From Ruminococcus sp. (GTDB taxonomy: Bacteria; Bacillota; Clostridia; Oscillospirales; Ruminococcaceae), in contig JAFXSC010000018.1 of assembly GCA_017525915.1 (NCBI GenBank), positions 186,001 through 250,000 of the forward strand: a stretch of DNA of 64,000 nt, given 5' to 3'. Below, in pieces: positions 1 through 9,853 of this stretch. The position numbers and the translations under genes were made by a program. The notes beneath the pieces were generated by a model that did not search any database, had not been told where the DNA came from, and saw only the letters and a program-made list of their open reading frames with translations. Each line of letters begins with the position of its first letter. Position 1 is the first letter of the stretch.

Positions 1-662
1 ACTTCATCAAGAAGAGCTTATATGCTGCTGGTGTTCCCAGAATTGAGATCGAGCGTTTTGCCGATAAGGTTAGAATCCACATACACTGCGCTAAGCCCGG
101 TATCGTTATCGGCAGACAGGGCGCAGAGATCGAGAAGCTCAGAGTACAGCTCGAGAAGATGATGGGCAAGCAGGTATTTGTAAACATCATCGAAGTTAAG
201 CAGCCTGATATGGATGCTCAGCTCGTTGCTGAAAAGATCGCTCTCGACCTCGAGAACAGAGTATCCTTCAGACGTGCTATGAAGCAGTCTATCGGCAGAA
301 CAATGCGTCTCGGCGCAAAGGGTATCAAGGTCAAGGTTTCCGGTCGTCTTGCCGGTGCTGAGATCGCAAGAAGCGAGAGCTACCACGAAGGTACTATCCC
401 GCTCCAGACTATCCGTGCTGACATCGACTACGGCTTCGCTGAGGCTGATACAACATACGGAAAGCTCGGCGTTAAGGTATGGATCTACAAGGGCGAAGTT
501 CTCAAGGGCGATGCTGCTAAGGCTGCTGCTCAGAGAGAGAAGATCGAGCGCAAGGGTACAGATCAGAAAAAGTTCGACAAGCGCCGCAATGAAAGAGCTA
601 AGGACAATCGCAGAGATTTCAACAAGGCTCGTTCAGTTAAAAGAGAAGGAGGTAATCAGTAA
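1..662 (+). CDS. rpsC: 30S ribosomal protein S3 (5' truncated by window edge)
   Basis: S3 sits at the mRNA entry channel of the 30S subunit. The open frame runs in from the window edge (first full codon at position 3), so the start lies upstream. The visible part has the KH-domain GxxG loop ([12 protein letters not shown], about positions 105-140) and then the S3 C-terminal domain, ending in a Lys/Arg-rich tail. The TAA stop shares one base with the rplP ATG, indicating translational coupling in the S10 operon. The downstream order L16, L29, S17 is canonical. Confidence 0.98.
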   Translation, partial: FIKKSLYAAGVPRIEIERFADKVRIHIHCAKPGIVIGRQGAEIEKLRVQLEKMMGKQVFVNIIEVKQPDMDAQLVAEKIALDLENRVSFRRAMKQSIGRTMRLGAKGIKVKVSGRLAGAEIARSESYHEGTIPLQTIRADIDYGFAEADTTYGKLGVKVWIYKGEVLKGDAAKAAAQREKIERKGTDQKKFDKRRNERAKDNRRDFNKARSVKREGGNQ

Positions 663-1087
663 TGCTGCTTCCAAAAAGAGTAAAGTACCGCAGAGTCCAC
701 AGAGGACGTCTCAAGGGTAAGGCATACAGAGGAAACGTAGTTACTTACGGTGATTACGGTCTCCAGGCTCTCGAGCCCGCTTGGATCACTTCCAACCAGA
801 TCGAGTCTGCCCGTATCGCTATGACACGTTATATCAAGAGAGGCGGTCAGGTATGGATCAAGATATTCCCTGACAAGCCTATCACAGAAAAGCCTGCTGA
901 AACACGAATGGGTTCCGGTAAGGGTTCACCTGAATACTGGGTTGCAGTAGTTAAGCCCGGCAGAGTTCTCTTCGAGATCAAGGGCGTTTCAGAGGAAACT
1001 GCAAGAGAAGCTATGCGTCTCGCAATGCACAAGCTTCCTATCAAGTGTAAGTTCGTTACCAAGGCAGAGCAGGAGGTGGAGCAGTAA
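662..1087 (+). CDS. rplP: 50S ribosomal protein L16
   Basis: L16 (141 aa, the usual length) helps position tRNA near the peptidyl-transferase centre and is a late-assembly protein of the 50S subunit. The N-terminus ([19 protein letters not shown]) and the internal [13 protein letters not shown] signature are diagnostic. The ATG overlaps the rpsC stop by one base, and its own stop overlaps the rpmC ATG (TAATG), so the three genes are translationally coupled. A GGAGG motif inside the end of rpsC provides the ribosome binding site. Confidence 0.98.
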   Translation: MLLPKRVKYRRVHRGRLKGKAYRGNVVTYGDYGLQALEPAWITSNQIESARIAMTRYIKRGGQVWIKIFPDKPITEKPAETRMGSGKGSPEYWVAVVKPGRVLFEIKGVSEETAREAMRLAMHKLPIKCKFVTKAEQEVEQ

Positions 1088-1287
1088 TGAAGGCATCAGA
1101 GATAAGAGAGTTATCAGTTGATGAGCTCAACGAGAAGCTCACCAGCCTGAAGGAAGAGCTTTTCGCGCTCCGCTTTCAGCACGCTATACATCAGCTTGAT
1201 AATACAGCCAGACTCAAGGCTGTAAAGAAGGATATTGCCCGCATAAAGACTACTCTGCGCGAGGCAGAGCTCAGTGCAGAGCAGTAA
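1087..1287 (+). CDS. rpmC: 50S ribosomal protein L29
   Basis: Small 66-residue two-helix protein at the polypeptide exit tunnel, a docking site for trigger factor and SRP. The pattern [18 protein letters not shown], then [10 protein letters not shown] and a basic [15 protein letters not shown] helix, is typical of L29. The start overlaps the rplP stop, and rpsQ follows after 19 nt, as in the canonical S10 operon. Confidence 0.97.
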   Translation: MKASEIRELSVDELNEKLTSLKEELFALRFQHAIHQLDNTARLKAVKKDIARIKTTLREAELSAEQ

Positions 1288-1306
1288 GAAAGGGAGGATT
1301 TAGCTA

Positions 1307-1567
1307 ATGTCTGCTGAGAGAAACCTTAGAAAAACAAGAGTAGGTAAGGTAGTTAGCGATAAGATGGATAAGACCGTCGTAGTTGCTATCGCTGATAACG
1401 TTAAACACCCGCTTTATAAGAAGATCATCAAGCGCACCGTAAAGCTCAAGGCTCACGATGAGAACAATGAGTGCAGGATCGGCGACCGCGTTGAGGTCAT
1501 GGAAACACGTCCGCTTTCCAAGGACAAGAGATGGCGTGTAACCACAATCATTGAAAAGGCTAAGTAA
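1307..1567 (+). CDS. rpsQ: 30S ribosomal protein S17
   Basis: S17 (86 aa) is a primary 16S rRNA-binding OB-fold protein of the 30S subunit. The motifs [19 protein letters not shown] and [11 protein letters not shown], and the [21 protein letters not shown] segment, match the family across its whole length. GGGAGG lies 8-13 nt before the ATG. It is the last gene of the S10 block; rplN opens the spc block 40 nt downstream. Confidence 0.98.
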   Translation: MSAERNLRKTRVGKVVSDKMDKTVVVAIADNVKHPLYKKIIKRTVKLKAHDENNECRIGDRVEVMETRPLSKDKRWRVTTIIEKAK

Positions 1568-1607
1568 TTTTTGATAGAAGCTTTATGCTTGAAAGGAGGA
1601 ACTCGCT

Positions 1608-1976
1608 GTGATACAGATGCAGACTTATCTTAAAGTCGCTGATAACACAGGCGCTAAGGAGCTTATGTGTATCAGAGTTCTGGGAGGTACACGCCGCAGA
1701 TATGCTAATATCGGCGATGTTGTAGTTGCTTCAGTAAAGAAAGCAACACCCGGAGGCGTTGTAAAGAAGGGCGATGTTGTAAAGGCAGTTATCGTTCGTT
1801 CGGCAAAGGGTCTCAGAAGAGAGGACGGAACATATATCCGCTTCGATGAGAACGCAGCCGTTATCGTAAAGGAAGATAAGAACCCCAAGGGTACCCGTAT
1901 CTTCGGACCGGTCGCTAAGGAGCTCCGCGAGAAGGAGTTTACCAAGATCCTCAGCCTCGCACCGGAAGTTCTTTAA
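1608..1976 (+). CDS. rplN: 50S ribosomal protein L14
   Basis: L14 (122 aa) lies at the subunit interface and contacts 16S rRNA helix 14 in bridge B8. The start is GTG at 1608, preceded by AAAGGAGGA at 1592-1600. This gives [21 protein letters not shown], which aligns with the conserved L14 N-terminus. The sequence ends in the usual [12 protein letters not shown]. First gene of the spc-type order (L14-L24-L5-S14-S8-L6-L18-S5-L30-L15-SecY). Confidence 0.98.
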   Translation: MIQMQTYLKVADNTGAKELMCIRVLGGTRRRYANIGDVVVASVKKATPGGVVKKGDVVKAVIVRSAKGLRREDGTYIRFDENAAVIVKEDKNPKGTRIFGPVAKELREKEFTKILSLAPEVL

Positions 1977-1994
1977 TGGAGGTGTCATTCGATT

Positions 1995-2336
1995 ATGAGT
2001 AAAGTACACGTTAAAACCGGTGACACTGTTATCCTTCTCACAGGTAAGTATGAGGATAAGTTCACCAGCAAGGACGACAGAAAGACCGGCAAGGTCGTAC
2101 AGGTAAGCCCCAAGGAGGGCAAGGTCATCGTTGAGGGCATCAACATGATCACAAAGCACGTCAAGCCCACAAGAATGGGTGAAAAGGGCGGCATCGTAAA
2201 GACAGAGGCTCCCGTTTACGCCTGCAAGGTACAGCTCGTTTGCCCCAAGTGCGGCAAGCCCACAAGAGTTGGCCATGTTATCGAGGACGGCAAGAAGCTC
2301 CGCGTTTGCAAGAAATGCGGCAAGTCTTTTGAATAA
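1995..2336 (+). CDS. rplX: 50S ribosomal protein L24, zinc-ribbon form
   Basis: L24 initiates 50S assembly and lies near the tunnel exit. The protein (113 aa) has the N-terminal KOW motif (KTGDTVILLTGKYEDK ... GKVVQVSPKEGKVIVEG). Its C-terminus carries two CxxC pairs (VCPKCGKPT and CKKCGKSF, about residues 84-110), an expected zinc ribbon also found in other Firmicutes L24 proteins. The rplE start follows after 17 nt with an AAGGAGA ribosome binding site. Confidence 0.97.
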   Translation: MSKVHVKTGDTVILLTGKYEDKFTSKDDRKTGKVVQVSPKEGKVIVEGINMITKHVKPTRMGEKGGIVKTEAPVYACKVQLVCPKCGKPTRVGHVIEDGKKLRVCKKCGKSFE

Positions 2337-2353
2337 TGTAAAGGAGAACGACA

Positions 2354-2893
2354 ATGGCAAGATTAAAGGATTATTATGTTAGTGACGTTGCTCCCGCACT
2401 GATGAAGAAATTCGGATACAAGAGCGTTATGCAGATCCCGAAGCTCGACAAGGTAGTTATCAACGTCGGCGCAGGTGAGGCTAAGGACAATGCCAAGGTC
2501 ATCGACGCTATCATGACAGACCTCGCTGCTATCACAGGTCAGAAGCCTGTAATTTGCCGCGCTAAGAAGTCAGTAGCTAACTTCAAGCTCCGTGAGGGTA
2601 TGCCCATCGGAGTAAAGGTAACACTCAGAGCTGAAAAGATGTATGAATTCGTTGACAAGCTCTTCAATGTTGCTTTCCCCCGCGTTCGTGACTTCAGAGG
2701 CATCAACGGAAACTCCTTCGACGGCAAGGGCAATTACTCTACCGGCATCAAGGAGCAGCTCATCTTCCCTGAGATCGAGTACGACAAGATCGACAAGGTA
2801 AGAGGTATGGATATCAACTTCATCACAACAGCCAATACTGATGAAGAAGCTAAAGAGCTCCTGACACTTCTGGGCGCTCCGTTCATCAAGTAA
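2354..2893 (+). CDS. rplE: 50S ribosomal protein L5
   Basis: L5 (179 aa) binds 5S rRNA and forms part of the central protuberance. The N-terminus [31 protein letters not shown], the [19 protein letters not shown] motif and the terminal [21 protein letters not shown] are the classic L5 signatures. Length and position between L24 and S14 are standard. Confidence 0.98.
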   Translation: MARLKDYYVSDVAPALMKKFGYKSVMQIPKLDKVVINVGAGEAKDNAKVIDAIMTDLAAITGQKPVICRAKKSVANFKLREGMPIGVKVTLRAEKMYEFVDKLFNVAFPRVRDFRGINGNSFDGKGNYSTGIKEQLIFPEIEYDKIDKVRGMDINFITTANTDEEAKELLTLLGAPFIK

Positions 2894-2909
2894 TCAGGGA
2901 GGAATAACT

Positions 2910-3095
2910 ATGGCTAAGAAGGCAATGATCAATAAGCAGCAGAGAACTCCCAAGTATTCCACAAGAGCTTACAACAGATGTAAGATCTGCGGCAGACCGC
3001 ACGCATATCTCAGAAAGTTCGGCATCTGCCGTATCTGCTTCAGAGAGCTTGCTCATGACGGTCAGATCCCCGGAGTTAAGAAGGCAAGCTGGTAA
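2910..3095 (+). CDS. rpsZ: 30S ribosomal protein S14 type Z
   Basis: S14 (61 aa) is a late-binding protein of the 30S head. This is the short zinc-binding form: two CxxC pairs ([15 protein letters not shown] and CRICFREL, residues about 24-43) bind the metal. The C-terminal [12 protein letters not shown] is the family signature. GGGAGGA precedes the ATG. The longer zinc-independent paralogue is not in this window. Confidence 0.97.
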   Translation: MAKKAMINKQQRTPKYSTRAYNRCKICGRPHAYLRKFGICRICFRELAHDGQIPGVKKASW

Positions 3096-3119
3096 AATAC
3101 TAAAAGGAGGTCACTCGGT

Positions 3120-3518
3120 ATGCAAATCACTGATACAATAGCTGATCTTTTAACAAGAATTCGTAATGCGAATACTGCTAAGCACGCCACAGTTGACGTT
3201 CCCGCTTCAAGAGTAAAGAAGGACATCACTCAGATCCTCGTAGATGAGGGCTATGTGAAGGGCTTCCAGCTCATCGAGGACGGCAAGCAGGGCGTTATCA
3301 GGATCACGCTCAAATACGGCGATAACAAGTCGCCTGTTATAACAGGGCTCAGAAGAGTTTCAAAGCCCGGTCTGCGTATCTATTCAAGCTGCGCGGATAT
3401 GCCCAAGGTCCGCAAGGGTCTCGGCATCGCTATCGTTTCCACTTCAAAGGGCATCGTAACTGACAAGAAGGCAAGAGAGCTCAATGTCGGCGGCGAAGTT
3501 CTCGCATACATCTGGTAA
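3120..3518 (+). CDS. rpsH: 30S ribosomal protein S8
   Basis: S8 (132 aa) is a primary 16S rRNA binder and, in other bacteria, a translational repressor of the spc operon. Visible signatures are [19 protein letters not shown] at the N-terminus and the C-terminal [19 protein letters not shown] ... [10 protein letters not shown] perfect AAAGGAGG lies 8-15 nt before the ATG. Confidence 0.98.
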   Translation: MQITDTIADLLTRIRNANTAKHATVDVPASRVKKDITQILVDEGYVKGFQLIEDGKQGVIRITLKYGDNKSPVITGLRRVSKPGLRIYSSCADMPKVRKGLGIAIVSTSKGIVTDKKARELNVGGEVLAYIW

Positions 3519-3532
3519 GGAGGAGCTGCAAT

Positions 3533-4078
3533 ATGTCAAGAATAGGAAGAATGCCTGTTACAGTTCCCGCAGGTGTAGAGGTAAAGAACGAAAATAATCT
3601 CGTAACAGTAAAGGGACCCAAGGGTCAGCTTACAAGACAGTTCAGCAACGAGCTCGGCATCGAGGTAGAGGCTGGCGTTATCAATGTAACAAGACCCAGC
3701 GATGACAAGCGTCACCGTTCACTCCACGGTCTCACAAGAACTCTTATCGCTAACATGGTGGAGGGCGTTACAAACGGCTACTCCAAGACTCTCGAGATCG
3801 AGGGCGTTGGTTACAGAGCTGCCAAGACAGGCAACAAGGTAAACCTCAACCTCGGCTTCTCACACCCCGTTGTTATCGAGGAGACAGATACCATCAAGCT
3901 CGATGTTCCGCAGCCTAACAAGATCATCGTAAGCGGTATCGACAAGCAGGAAGTAGGTCAGTTTGCTGCTGAGATTCGCGAGAAGCGTCCCCCCGAGCCT
4001 TATAAGGGCAAGGGTATCAGATATGCCGGCGAGCACATCATCCGCAAGGAAGGTAAGGCCGGTAAGGGCAAGAAGTAA
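3533..4078 (+). CDS. rplF: 50S ribosomal protein L6
   Basis: L6 (181 aa) is a two-domain protein near the GTPase centre. [17 protein letters not shown] opens the protein, and the C-terminal [17 protein letters not shown] motif is diagnostic. The gene is 14 nt after rpsH and is followed by rplR, as in most bacteria. Confidence 0.98.
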   Translation: MSRIGRMPVTVPAGVEVKNENNLVTVKGPKGQLTRQFSNELGIEVEAGVINVTRPSDDKRHRSLHGLTRTLIANMVEGVTNGYSKTLEIEGVGYRAAKTGNKVNLNLGFSHPVVIEETDTIKLDVPQPNKIIVSGIDKQEVGQFAAEIREKRPPEPYKGKGIRYAGEHIIRKEGKAGKGKK

Positions 4079-4097
4079 TTAGGAGGAGCAAATTGCT

Positions 4098-4457
4098 ATG
4101 ATTAAGAAATTTGACAGCAATAAGGCAAGATTAAAGAGACACCGCAGAGTACGTGCAAAGGTCTCCGGTACTCCCGAGTGTCCCCGTCTGAATGTGTTCC
4201 GTTCCGCAAAGCATATATATGCTCAGATCATTGATGATGTAAACGGCGTTACTCTTGCTTCTGCATCAAGCATGGACAAGGGCTTCGAGGGCAACGGCGG
4301 CAATGCCGAGGGCGCTCGCAAGGTCGGCGCAATGATCGCTAAGAATGCCTCCGAAAAGGGCATAAGCGAGGTAGTCTTCGACAGAGGCGGCTATCTCTAC
4401 CACGGCAGAGTCAAGGAACTCGCTGAGGGTGCTCGCGAAAACGGATTAAAGTTCTAA
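4098..4457 (+). CDS. rplR: 50S ribosomal protein L18
   Basis: L18 (119 aa) binds 5S rRNA with L5 in the central protuberance. The basic N-terminus ([20 protein letters not shown]), the [19 protein letters not shown] strand and the terminal [23 protein letters not shown] are conserved family features. GGAGG upstream of the ATG supports the start. Confidence 0.98.
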   Translation: MIKKFDSNKARLKRHRRVRAKVSGTPECPRLNVFRSAKHIYAQIIDDVNGVTLASASSMDKGFEGNGGNAEGARKVGAMIAKNASEKGISEVVFDRGGYLYHGRVKELAEGARENGLKF

Positions 4458-4472
4458 GAGGGAGGTAAAATA

Positions 4473-4973
4473 ATGGCTAATATTGAAACACAGGCTCCTG
4501 AGCTCGTTGAAAAGGTCGTTGCGATCAACCGCGTATCCAAGACCGTTAAGGGCGGACGTATCATGAAGTTTGCCGCTCTCGTAGTAGTAGGCGACGGAAA
4601 CGGTACAGTAGGCTTCGGTCTCGGTAAGTCCGGAGAAGTTCCGGATGCTATCCGCAAGGGTATCGAGGACGCTAAGAAGAACCTCAAGAAGATCGCTCTC
4701 AAGGGAACAACTATCCCCCACGAGATCGTTGGTGAATTCGGCGCAGGCAGAGTTCTTATGAAGCCCGCTGCTCCCGGTACCGGCGTTATCGCAGGTGGTC
4801 CTGTCCGTGCAGTTATCGAGGTTGCAGGCATCAAGGATATCAGAACAAAGTCACTTCGTTCCAATAACCCCTGCAACGTTGTAAGAGCTACTATCAACGG
4901 ACTCACAAACTGCGTTTCCGCTAAGGACGTAGCCGCTAAGAGAGGCAAGTCCGTCAAGGAAATCTTAGGTTAA
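4473..4973 (+). CDS. rpsE: 30S ribosomal protein S5
   Basis: S5 (166 aa) contributes to decoding accuracy and the mRNA helicase site of the 30S. The N-terminal double-stranded-RNA-binding-like domain shows [20 protein letters not shown] and [21 protein letters not shown]. The C-terminal domain has [17 protein letters not shown]. It lies between L18 and L30. Confidence 0.98.
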   Translation: MANIETQAPELVEKVVAINRVSKTVKGGRIMKFAALVVVGDGNGTVGFGLGKSGEVPDAIRKGIEDAKKNLKKIALKGTTIPHEIVGEFGAGRVLMKPAAPGTGVIAGGPVRAVIEVAGIKDIRTKSLRSNNPCNVVRATINGLTNCVSAKDVAAKRGKSVKEILG

Positions 4974-4986
4974 GGAGGCAGTAACA

Positions 4987-5163
4987 ATGGCTAAGAACAT
5001 AAAGCTCGTAAAGAGCCTCATCGGTCGCAAGAAGGACCAGATCGCTACTGCTCAGTCACTCGGTCTCAGAAAGATCGGCGATACAACAACTCAGCCCGAC
5101 AACGCACAGACACAGGGCAAGATCAGCAAGATCTCACACCTCGTCGAGGTTACAGAAGCGTAA
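4987..5163 (+). CDS. rpmD: 50S ribosomal protein L30
   Basis: This 58-residue protein starts at ATG 4987 after TAAGGAGG (stop TAA at 5161-5163). It reads [20 protein letters not shown] and then a [13 protein letters not shown] segment, the typical L30 fold with the GLRKI turn, and ends HLVEVTEA. It sits between rpsE and rplO, exactly where L30 is expected, and is short enough to be missed by ORF length filters. Confidence 0.96.
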   Translation: MAKNIKLVKSLIGRKKDQIATAQSLGLRKIGDTTTQPDNAQTQGKISKISHLVEVTEA

Positions 5164-5181
5164 ACAAGGAGGTGCACCAAG

Positions 5182-5622
5182 ATGAAAATTCATGAATTAA
5201 CACCCGCTCCCGATTCCAACAAGGCTGTAAAGCGTATAGGCAGAGGTCACGGCTCAGGCAACGGCAAGACTGCCGGCAAGGGTCACAAGGGACAGAATGC
5301 TCGCAGCGGCGGCGGTGTAAGGATCGGCTTTGAAGGCGGTCAGATGCCCCTCGCAAGAAGAATCCCTAAGAGAGGCTTCAACAATATCTTCGCTACAAAG
5401 TATGCAACCGTAAATGTTTCTGATCTGAACAGATTCAAGGACGGCACAGTCGTTGATACCGAGCTCCTCGTAGCTTCAGGTCTCGTTAAGAAGGTGAATG
5501 ACGGCGTAAAGATACTCGGCAACGGAGAGCTTACTGCTAATTTAACTGTAAAGGCTGCTAAATTCTCACAGAGCGCTATCGAAAAAATCGAAAAGGCTGG
5601 CGGGAAGGCAGAGGTGATGTAA
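5182..5622 (+). CDS. rplO: 50S ribosomal protein L15
   Basis: L15 (146 aa) is a late-assembly 50S protein with a long Gly/Arg/Lys-rich N-terminal extension threading into rRNA. Signature: [26 protein letters not shown], then [30 protein letters not shown] precedes the ATG. The stop is only 2 nt before the secY GTG, so secY is probably translationally coupled. Confidence 0.98.
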   Translation: MKIHELTPAPDSNKAVKRIGRGHGSGNGKTAGKGHKGQNARSGGGVRIGFEGGQMPLARRIPKRGFNNIFATKYATVNVSDLNRFKDGTVVDTELLVASGLVKKVNDGVKILGNGELTANLTVKAAKFSQSAIEKIEKAGGKAEVM

Positions 5623-5624
5623 TT

Positions 5625-6947
5625 GTGTTTCAGACCCTGAAAAAGGCTTGGGGCGTTCCGGAAATAAGGAAAAAGCTCCTGTACACATTACTCATGATCG
5701 TAATATTCAGACTCGGAAGCGCTATCACAGTTCCGTTTCTCGACTCAGATGTAGTCAAGGACTGGATGGGCGATAACACTAAGGACGGAAACTTCCTCGA
5801 GTACCTGAATATCCTCACCGGTGGCGCGCTCTCACAGGCGACCATCTTCTCACTTTCAATCACACCGTTCATCAACGCTTCGATCATCATGCAGCTCCTG
5901 ACGTTTGCGCTGCCGCCGCTGGAAAGACTCCGCGACGAAGGCGAGGAGGGAAGGAAGAAGATCAACAAGATTACAGCGTTCGTCGCACTTGTCCTTGCTT
6001 TCTTCATGGCTTATGCCTACTACCTCACACTCAGACGTTCAGCCCACGCTGTAAAGTACACCGAAGGAACTGAAGGCTGGTTTGCCGGAGCAGTTATCAT
6101 ACTCAGCTTCGTTGCAGGCGCTTCATTCGTTGTATGGATGGGCAACCGCGTAAGCGACAACGGTATCGGCAACGGCGTATCCATCATACTCTTCGCCGGT
6201 ATCGCAGCAAGATTCCCCACCGACGCCGGACTCCTCATCCGTCTCTCCAAGGAGAGTATCGAGAACAACGAGAACGGTAAATATCTCTGGATATCACTCG
6301 CTTACTTACTCTTTATCCTCTTCGAGATCGGCTTTATCGTATTCATGAATGAAGCGGAAAGACGTATCCCGATACAGTACGCAAAGCGCGTAGTAGGAAG
6401 AAAGCAGTACGGCGGACAGAAGACACATATCCCGATAAAGATATGTATGAGCGGCGTTATGCCTATCATCTTCGCTATGTCCTTCATGGCACTTCCGCAG
6501 ACCATTCAGCTCTTCAAACCGGATAACGCATCATCAGGCTTCTATCATGCCTTCTGTCAGTTCTTCAAGAGAACGAGCTGGTCATATGCGATACTCTACT
6601 TCCTGCTCATAATCGCGTTCAACTACTTCTACGTTTCTATCCAGTACAATCCCGTTGAGATTGCTAACAACCTCAGACAGTCGAACGGCGCTATCCCCGG
6701 CATCAGACCCGGCAAGCCCACCTCCGACTACATTCAGAGAGTGCTCAACAAGATCTCTCTCGTCGGCGCTTTCTTCCTCGGCATCATCGCTATCATACCG
6801 ATATTCATCGCTATGGCAGACGACAAGCTGCAATCGCTTTCAATGGGAGGTACGACGATACTCATTGCGGTAAGCGTCGCACTGGAAACTACAAGAACAC
6901 TTGAATCACATCTTATGATGCGTCATCATAAGGGCTTCTTACAGTAA
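5625..6947 (+). CDS. secY: Preprotein translocase subunit SecY
   Basis: SecY is the channel of the Sec translocon in the cytoplasmic membrane. The 440-residue product has about ten hydrophobic segments. Family motifs are visible: ITPFINASIIMQLL, GNGVSIILFAGI, RRIPIQYAKR and NPVEIANNLRQSNGAIPGIRPG. The start is GTG at 5625, 2 nt after the rplO stop. The gene is followed by adk and map, the usual Firmicutes order. The exported lipoproteins and dockerin proteins in the window would use this channel. Confidence 0.98.
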   Translation: MFQTLKKAWGVPEIRKKLLYTLLMIVIFRLGSAITVPFLDSDVVKDWMGDNTKDGNFLEYLNILTGGALSQATIFSLSITPFINASIIMQLLTFALPPLERLRDEGEEGRKKINKITAFVALVLAFFMAYAYYLTLRRSAHAVKYTEGTEGWFAGAVIILSFVAGASFVVWMGNRVSDNGIGNGVSIILFAGIAARFPTDAGLLIRLSKESIENNENGKYLWISLAYLLFILFEIGFIVFMNEAERRIPIQYAKRVVGRKQYGGQKTHIPIKICMSGVMPIIFAMSFMALPQTIQLFKPDNASSGFYHAFCQFFKRTSWSYAILYFLLIIAFNYFYVSIQYNPVEIANNLRQSNGAIPGIRPGKPTSDYIQRVLNKISLVGAFFLGIIAIIPIFIAMADDKLQSLSMGGTTILIAVSVALETTRTLESHLMMRHHKGFLQ

Positions 6948-6962
6948 AGGAGGAACGGCATA

Positions 6963-7601
6963 ATGAATCTTATCTTTTTAGGCGCTCCCGGTGCAGGTAA
7001 GGGTACACAGGCTGAGGTAGTCTCCGAGGCACTGAATATCCCCCAGATCTCCACAGGCAACATTCTCCGCGAAGCTGCCAAGAACGGTACAGAGTACGGT
7101 CTCAAGGCAAAGGCGGCTATGGACGCCGGCGCTCTCGTTTCAGACGATATCGTAATCGGTATCCTGAAGGAGAGGATCGCTGAGGACGACTGCAAGAACG
7201 GCTTCATCCTCGATGGATTCCCCAGAACCGTTCCGCAGGCAGAGGCTCTTGATGAAATGAACATCAGGATAGACAAGGTCATCGAGATAGACGTTGCAGA
7301 CGAAACTATCAAGCAGAGAGTTTCAGGCAGAAGAGTCTGCCAGGGCTGCGGTGCTTCCTACCATGTAGAGTATAAGCCTACCAAGGTCGAGGGCATCTGC
7401 GACAAGTGCGGCGACAAGACTATCATCCGCAAGGACGATCAGCCCGAGGTCGTACTCGACAGACTTGCAACATATCACGAAAAGACAGCTCCCCTCAAGG
7501 ACTACTACGAGAAACAGGGCAAGCTTGTTACCGTAAAGGGTCAGGAGGAGGTCGCTGAGACTTCAAAGCTCACACTTGCTGCCGTAGGAGCAGATAAGTA
7601 A
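6963..7601 (+). CDS. adk: Adenylate kinase, zinc-lid type
   Basis: Adenylate kinase interconverts ATP + AMP and 2 ADP. The 212-residue protein has the P-loop GAPGAGKGTQAE at residues 7-18, the AMP-site ISTGNILREA and the GFPRTVPQAE motif. The lid domain (about residues 127-160) contains two cysteine pairs (CQGCG ... CDKCG), the structural zinc site of Gram-positive enzymes. The stop overlaps the map ATG by one base (TAATG). Confidence 0.98.
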   Translation: MNLIFLGAPGAGKGTQAEVVSEALNIPQISTGNILREAAKNGTEYGLKAKAAMDAGALVSDDIVIGILKERIAEDDCKNGFILDGFPRTVPQAEALDEMNIRIDKVIEIDVADETIKQRVSGRRVCQGCGASYHVEYKPTKVEGICDKCGDKTIIRKDDQPEVVLDRLATYHEKTAPLKDYYEKQGKLVTVKGQEEVAETSKLTLAAVGADK

Positions 7602-8353
7602 TGAGCATAACCATTAAATCAAAGTCCGAGTTAGCCATAATGCGCGAAGCAGGGAGAATAACCTGCGGCGCAATATGGTATGCGGGCGAAAGATTGAAGC
7701 CGGGTATGTCAACGCTCGACGTTGATAAGCTGGTCGGCGAATACTTCGCAAGACACGGCTCTAAGTCCTGCTTCAAGGGGCTTTACGGCTTCCCGGGAAA
7801 CGCTTGTATCTCAGTCAATGAGGAAGTTATTCACGGGATCCCGAAGGCGAGCCACAGACTAAAGGAAGGCGATATCGTCAGCATAGACACCGGTGCGGCT
7901 TACAAGGGCTTTAACGGTGACAGCTGCTGGACCTTCCCTGTGGGCAAGATTTCTGATGAAGCCAAGGCATTGCTTGAGGTAACTGAAAAGAGCCTTTACG
8001 AGGGCATAGCTCAGGCTCAGGCGGGCGCAAGGATCGGAGATATATCTCATGCTGTTGAAGAGTACTGTGCTTCACGAGGCTACGGAATCGTAAGAAATTA
8101 CTGCGGCCACGGTATTGGCAGAGAAGTTCACGAATCTCCCGAGGTGCCGAACTGGGGAAAAGCCGGACACGGTCCCAGACTGGTATCGGGTATGACCATT
8201 TGCATCGAGCCTATGATAAACGTCAGGGGCGACGATGTCAAGGTAATGAAGGACAATTGGACCGTGGTTACCAAAAGTGGTTCACTTTCTGCTCATTTTG
8301 AGCATATGATCGCAATAACTCCTGACGGTCCCGTCATTCTGACGCAGCCCTGA
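7601..8353 (+). CDS. map: Methionine aminopeptidase, type I
   Basis: This enzyme removes the N-terminal Met from nascent proteins. The 250-residue product carries the pita-bread metal ligands: Asp in SIDTGAAYKG and NGDSCWTF, His in CGHGIGREVHE, Glu in CIEPMI and Glu in HFEHMIAIT. There is no N-terminal extension, so it is the minimal type I form. The start overlaps the adk stop, and the gene is followed by a KOW protein and infA, a common Clostridia arrangement. Confidence 0.97.
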   Translation: MSITIKSKSELAIMREAGRITCGAIWYAGERLKPGMSTLDVDKLVGEYFARHGSKSCFKGLYGFPGNACISVNEEVIHGIPKASHRLKEGDIVSIDTGAAYKGFNGDSCWTFPVGKISDEAKALLEVTEKSLYEGIAQAQAGARIGDISHAVEEYCASRGYGIVRNYCGHGIGREVHESPEVPNWGKAGHGPRLVSGMTICIEPMINVRGDDVKVMKDNWTVVTKSGSLSAHFEHMIAITPDGPVILTQP

Positions 8354-8367
8354 CAGGGGGTATAATT

Positions 8368-8613
8368 GTGAAGCTTGAGATAGGCTCAGTCGTCAGGGCA
8401 GATGCCGGAAGAGACAGCGGAGGCTTCTTCGCAGTCACTGATATATCCGGCGGATATTGCTCGATAGCCGACGGGAAAAGCAGGAAACTCTCTTCCCCGA
8501 AGCGCAAGAACATAAAGCATATCAGCCCGACAGACAGCGTGATAGAAGATATTAACGATATTACCGATAAGAAGCTCAGGACGCTGCTCAGAGAGTTCAG
8601 CGCCAAGGAGTAA
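8368..8613 (+). CDS. KOW-domain RNA-binding protein (L14e/L27e-like)
   Basis: An 81-residue protein starting at GTG 8368, preceded by CAGGGGG. It begins [19 protein letters not shown] and is a KOW-type beta barrel followed by a short helical tail. Proteins of this type, resembling eukaryotic and archaeal L14e/L6e, are commonly encoded between map and infA in Clostridia. They are presumed ribosome-associated RNA-binding factors, but the exact role is not established. The location inside the spc/alpha operon supports a translation-related job. Confidence 0.85.
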   Translation: MKLEIGSVVRADAGRDSGGFFAVTDISGGYCSIADGKSRKLSSPKRKNIKHISPTDSVIEDINDITDKKLRTLLREFSAKE

Positions 8614-8626
8614 AGGAGGTTATCAG

Positions 8627-8845
8627 GTGTCCAAGGAAGATGTTATCGAGGTAGAAGGCGTTGTAACAGACGCTCTGCCTAACGCAATGTTCAAGGTACA
8701 GCTTGAAAACGGTCACGAGGTACTTTCCCACGTTTCCGGAAAGCTCAGAATGAATTATATCAGAATAGTGCCGGGCGACAAGGTAAAGCTTGAAATGTCA
8801 CCCTACGATCTCTCAAAGGGTCGTATCACATGGCGCGTTAAATAA
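8627..8845 (+). CDS. infA: Translation initiation factor IF-1
   Basis: IF-1 (72 aa) is an S1-type OB-fold protein that occupies the A site of the 30S subunit during initiation. The start is GTG 8627 after AAAGGAGG, giving [19 protein letters not shown]. The core [20 protein letters not shown] and the C-terminal [12 protein letters not shown] are invariant family features. Its place before rpmJ and rpsM is canonical. Confidence 0.98.
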   Translation: MSKEDVIEVEGVVTDALPNAMFKVQLENGHEVLSHVSGKLRMNYIRIVPGDKVKLEMSPYDLSKGRITWRVK

Positions 8846-8895
8846 CACAAGGCAGGGGAAAGCCCCCGTCCTATCCGCTAAAGGAGGTATTTTAA

Positions 8896-9009
8896 ATGAA
8901 AGTAAGACCTTCAGTAAAACCCATTTGCGAAAAGTGCAAGATCATCAAGAGAAAAGGCAGAATCATGGTAATCTGCGAAAACCCTAAGCACAAGCAGCGT
9001 CAGGGTTAA
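8896..9009 (+). CDS. rpmJ: 50S ribosomal protein L36
   Basis: The 37-residue L36 starts at ATG 8896 behind AAAGGAGG and reads [20 protein letters not shown], ending NPKHKQRQG. It is the zinc-binding C-type form, with ligands from CEKC, a third Cys in VICENP and the His of NPKH. Position between infA and rpsM is standard. Confidence 0.97.
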   Translation: MKVRPSVKPICEKCKIIKRKGRIMVICENPKHKQRQG

Positions 9010-9044
9010 TCCACCCAAAGCATTAATGGAGGTGCAATTATAAT

Positions 9045-9413
9045 ATGGCAAGAATAGCCGGTGTTGACCTTCCCAAGAATAAGCGAATCGAGATCGGTCT
9101 CACTTATATCTACGGAATCGGTCGTCAGACAGCAACAAATATCCTCGCTGCAACAGGCGTTGACCCTGATGTAAGAGTCAAGGACCTCGCTGAGGAGGAC
9201 GTTGCTAAGCTTCGTGACTACATCGATGCAAACTACACCGTTGAGGGCGATCTCCGCAGAGAAGTAGCACTCAACATCAAGAGACTTGTTGAAATTGGCT
9301 GTTACAGAGGCGTTCGTCACAGAAAGGGTCTCCCCGTAAGAGGTCAGAGAACCAAGACAAACGCAAGAACCCGCAAGGGCCCTGTAAAGACCATCGCAAA
9401 CAAGAAGAAGTAA
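9045..9413 (+). CDS. rpsM: 30S ribosomal protein S13
   Basis: S13 (122 aa) forms inter-subunit bridges in the 30S head and contacts the P-site tRNA. Signatures are [21 protein letters not shown] and YGIGRQTA, then [26 protein letters not shown] near the C-terminus. GGAGGT precedes the ATG. It is the first gene of the alpha-type block S13-S11-S4-RpoA-L17. Confidence 0.98.
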   Translation: MARIAGVDLPKNKRIEIGLTYIYGIGRQTATNILAATGVDPDVRVKDLAEEDVAKLRDYIDANYTVEGDLRREVALNIKRLVEIGCYRGVRHRKGLPVRGQRTKTNARTRKGPVKTIANKKK

Positions 9414-9427
9414 GGAGGTCATGAGCT

Positions 9428-9832
9428 TTGGCACAGCAGAAGGGTAAAAAGGTTACTACCGTCAGAAGACGTAGAGAACGCAAGAATATCGAAAGCGGCG
9501 CAGTTCATATCCAGTCCACTTTCAATAACACGATCGTAACGATCACAGATACAGCCGGTAACGCTATCTCATGGGCAAGCGCAGGCGAGCTCGGCTTCAG
9601 AGGTTCAAAGAAGTCCACTCCTTTCGCAGCACAGACAGCTGCAGAGACAGCAGCTAAGGCTGCTATGGAGCACGGTCTCAAGAACGTTGAAGTTTACGTT
9701 AAGGGACCCGGCGCAGGCCGTGAGGCTGCTATAAGAGCGCTTCAGACAGTTGGTCTTGAAGTTAAGATGATCAAGGACGTAACTCCCATTCCTCACAATG
9801 GCTGCCGTCCGCCCAAGAGACGTCGTGTCTGA
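9428..9832 (+). CDS. rpsK: 30S ribosomal protein S11
   Basis: S11 (134 aa) lies on the 30S platform near the mRNA exit. The start is TTG 9428 (ribosome binding site AAGGAGGTC). An ATG at 9421 is out of frame, so it cannot be the start. The body [39 protein letters not shown] and C-terminal [15 protein letters not shown] are diagnostic. Confidence 0.97.
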   Translation: MAQQKGKKVTTVRRRRERKNIESGAVHIQSTFNNTIVTITDTAGNAISWASAGELGFRGSKKSTPFAAQTAAETAAKAAMEHGLKNVEVYVKGPGAGREAAIRALQTVGLEVKMIKDVTPIPHNGCRPPKRRRV

Positions 9833-9853
9833 TCAAACCGGAGGTGTTTTATT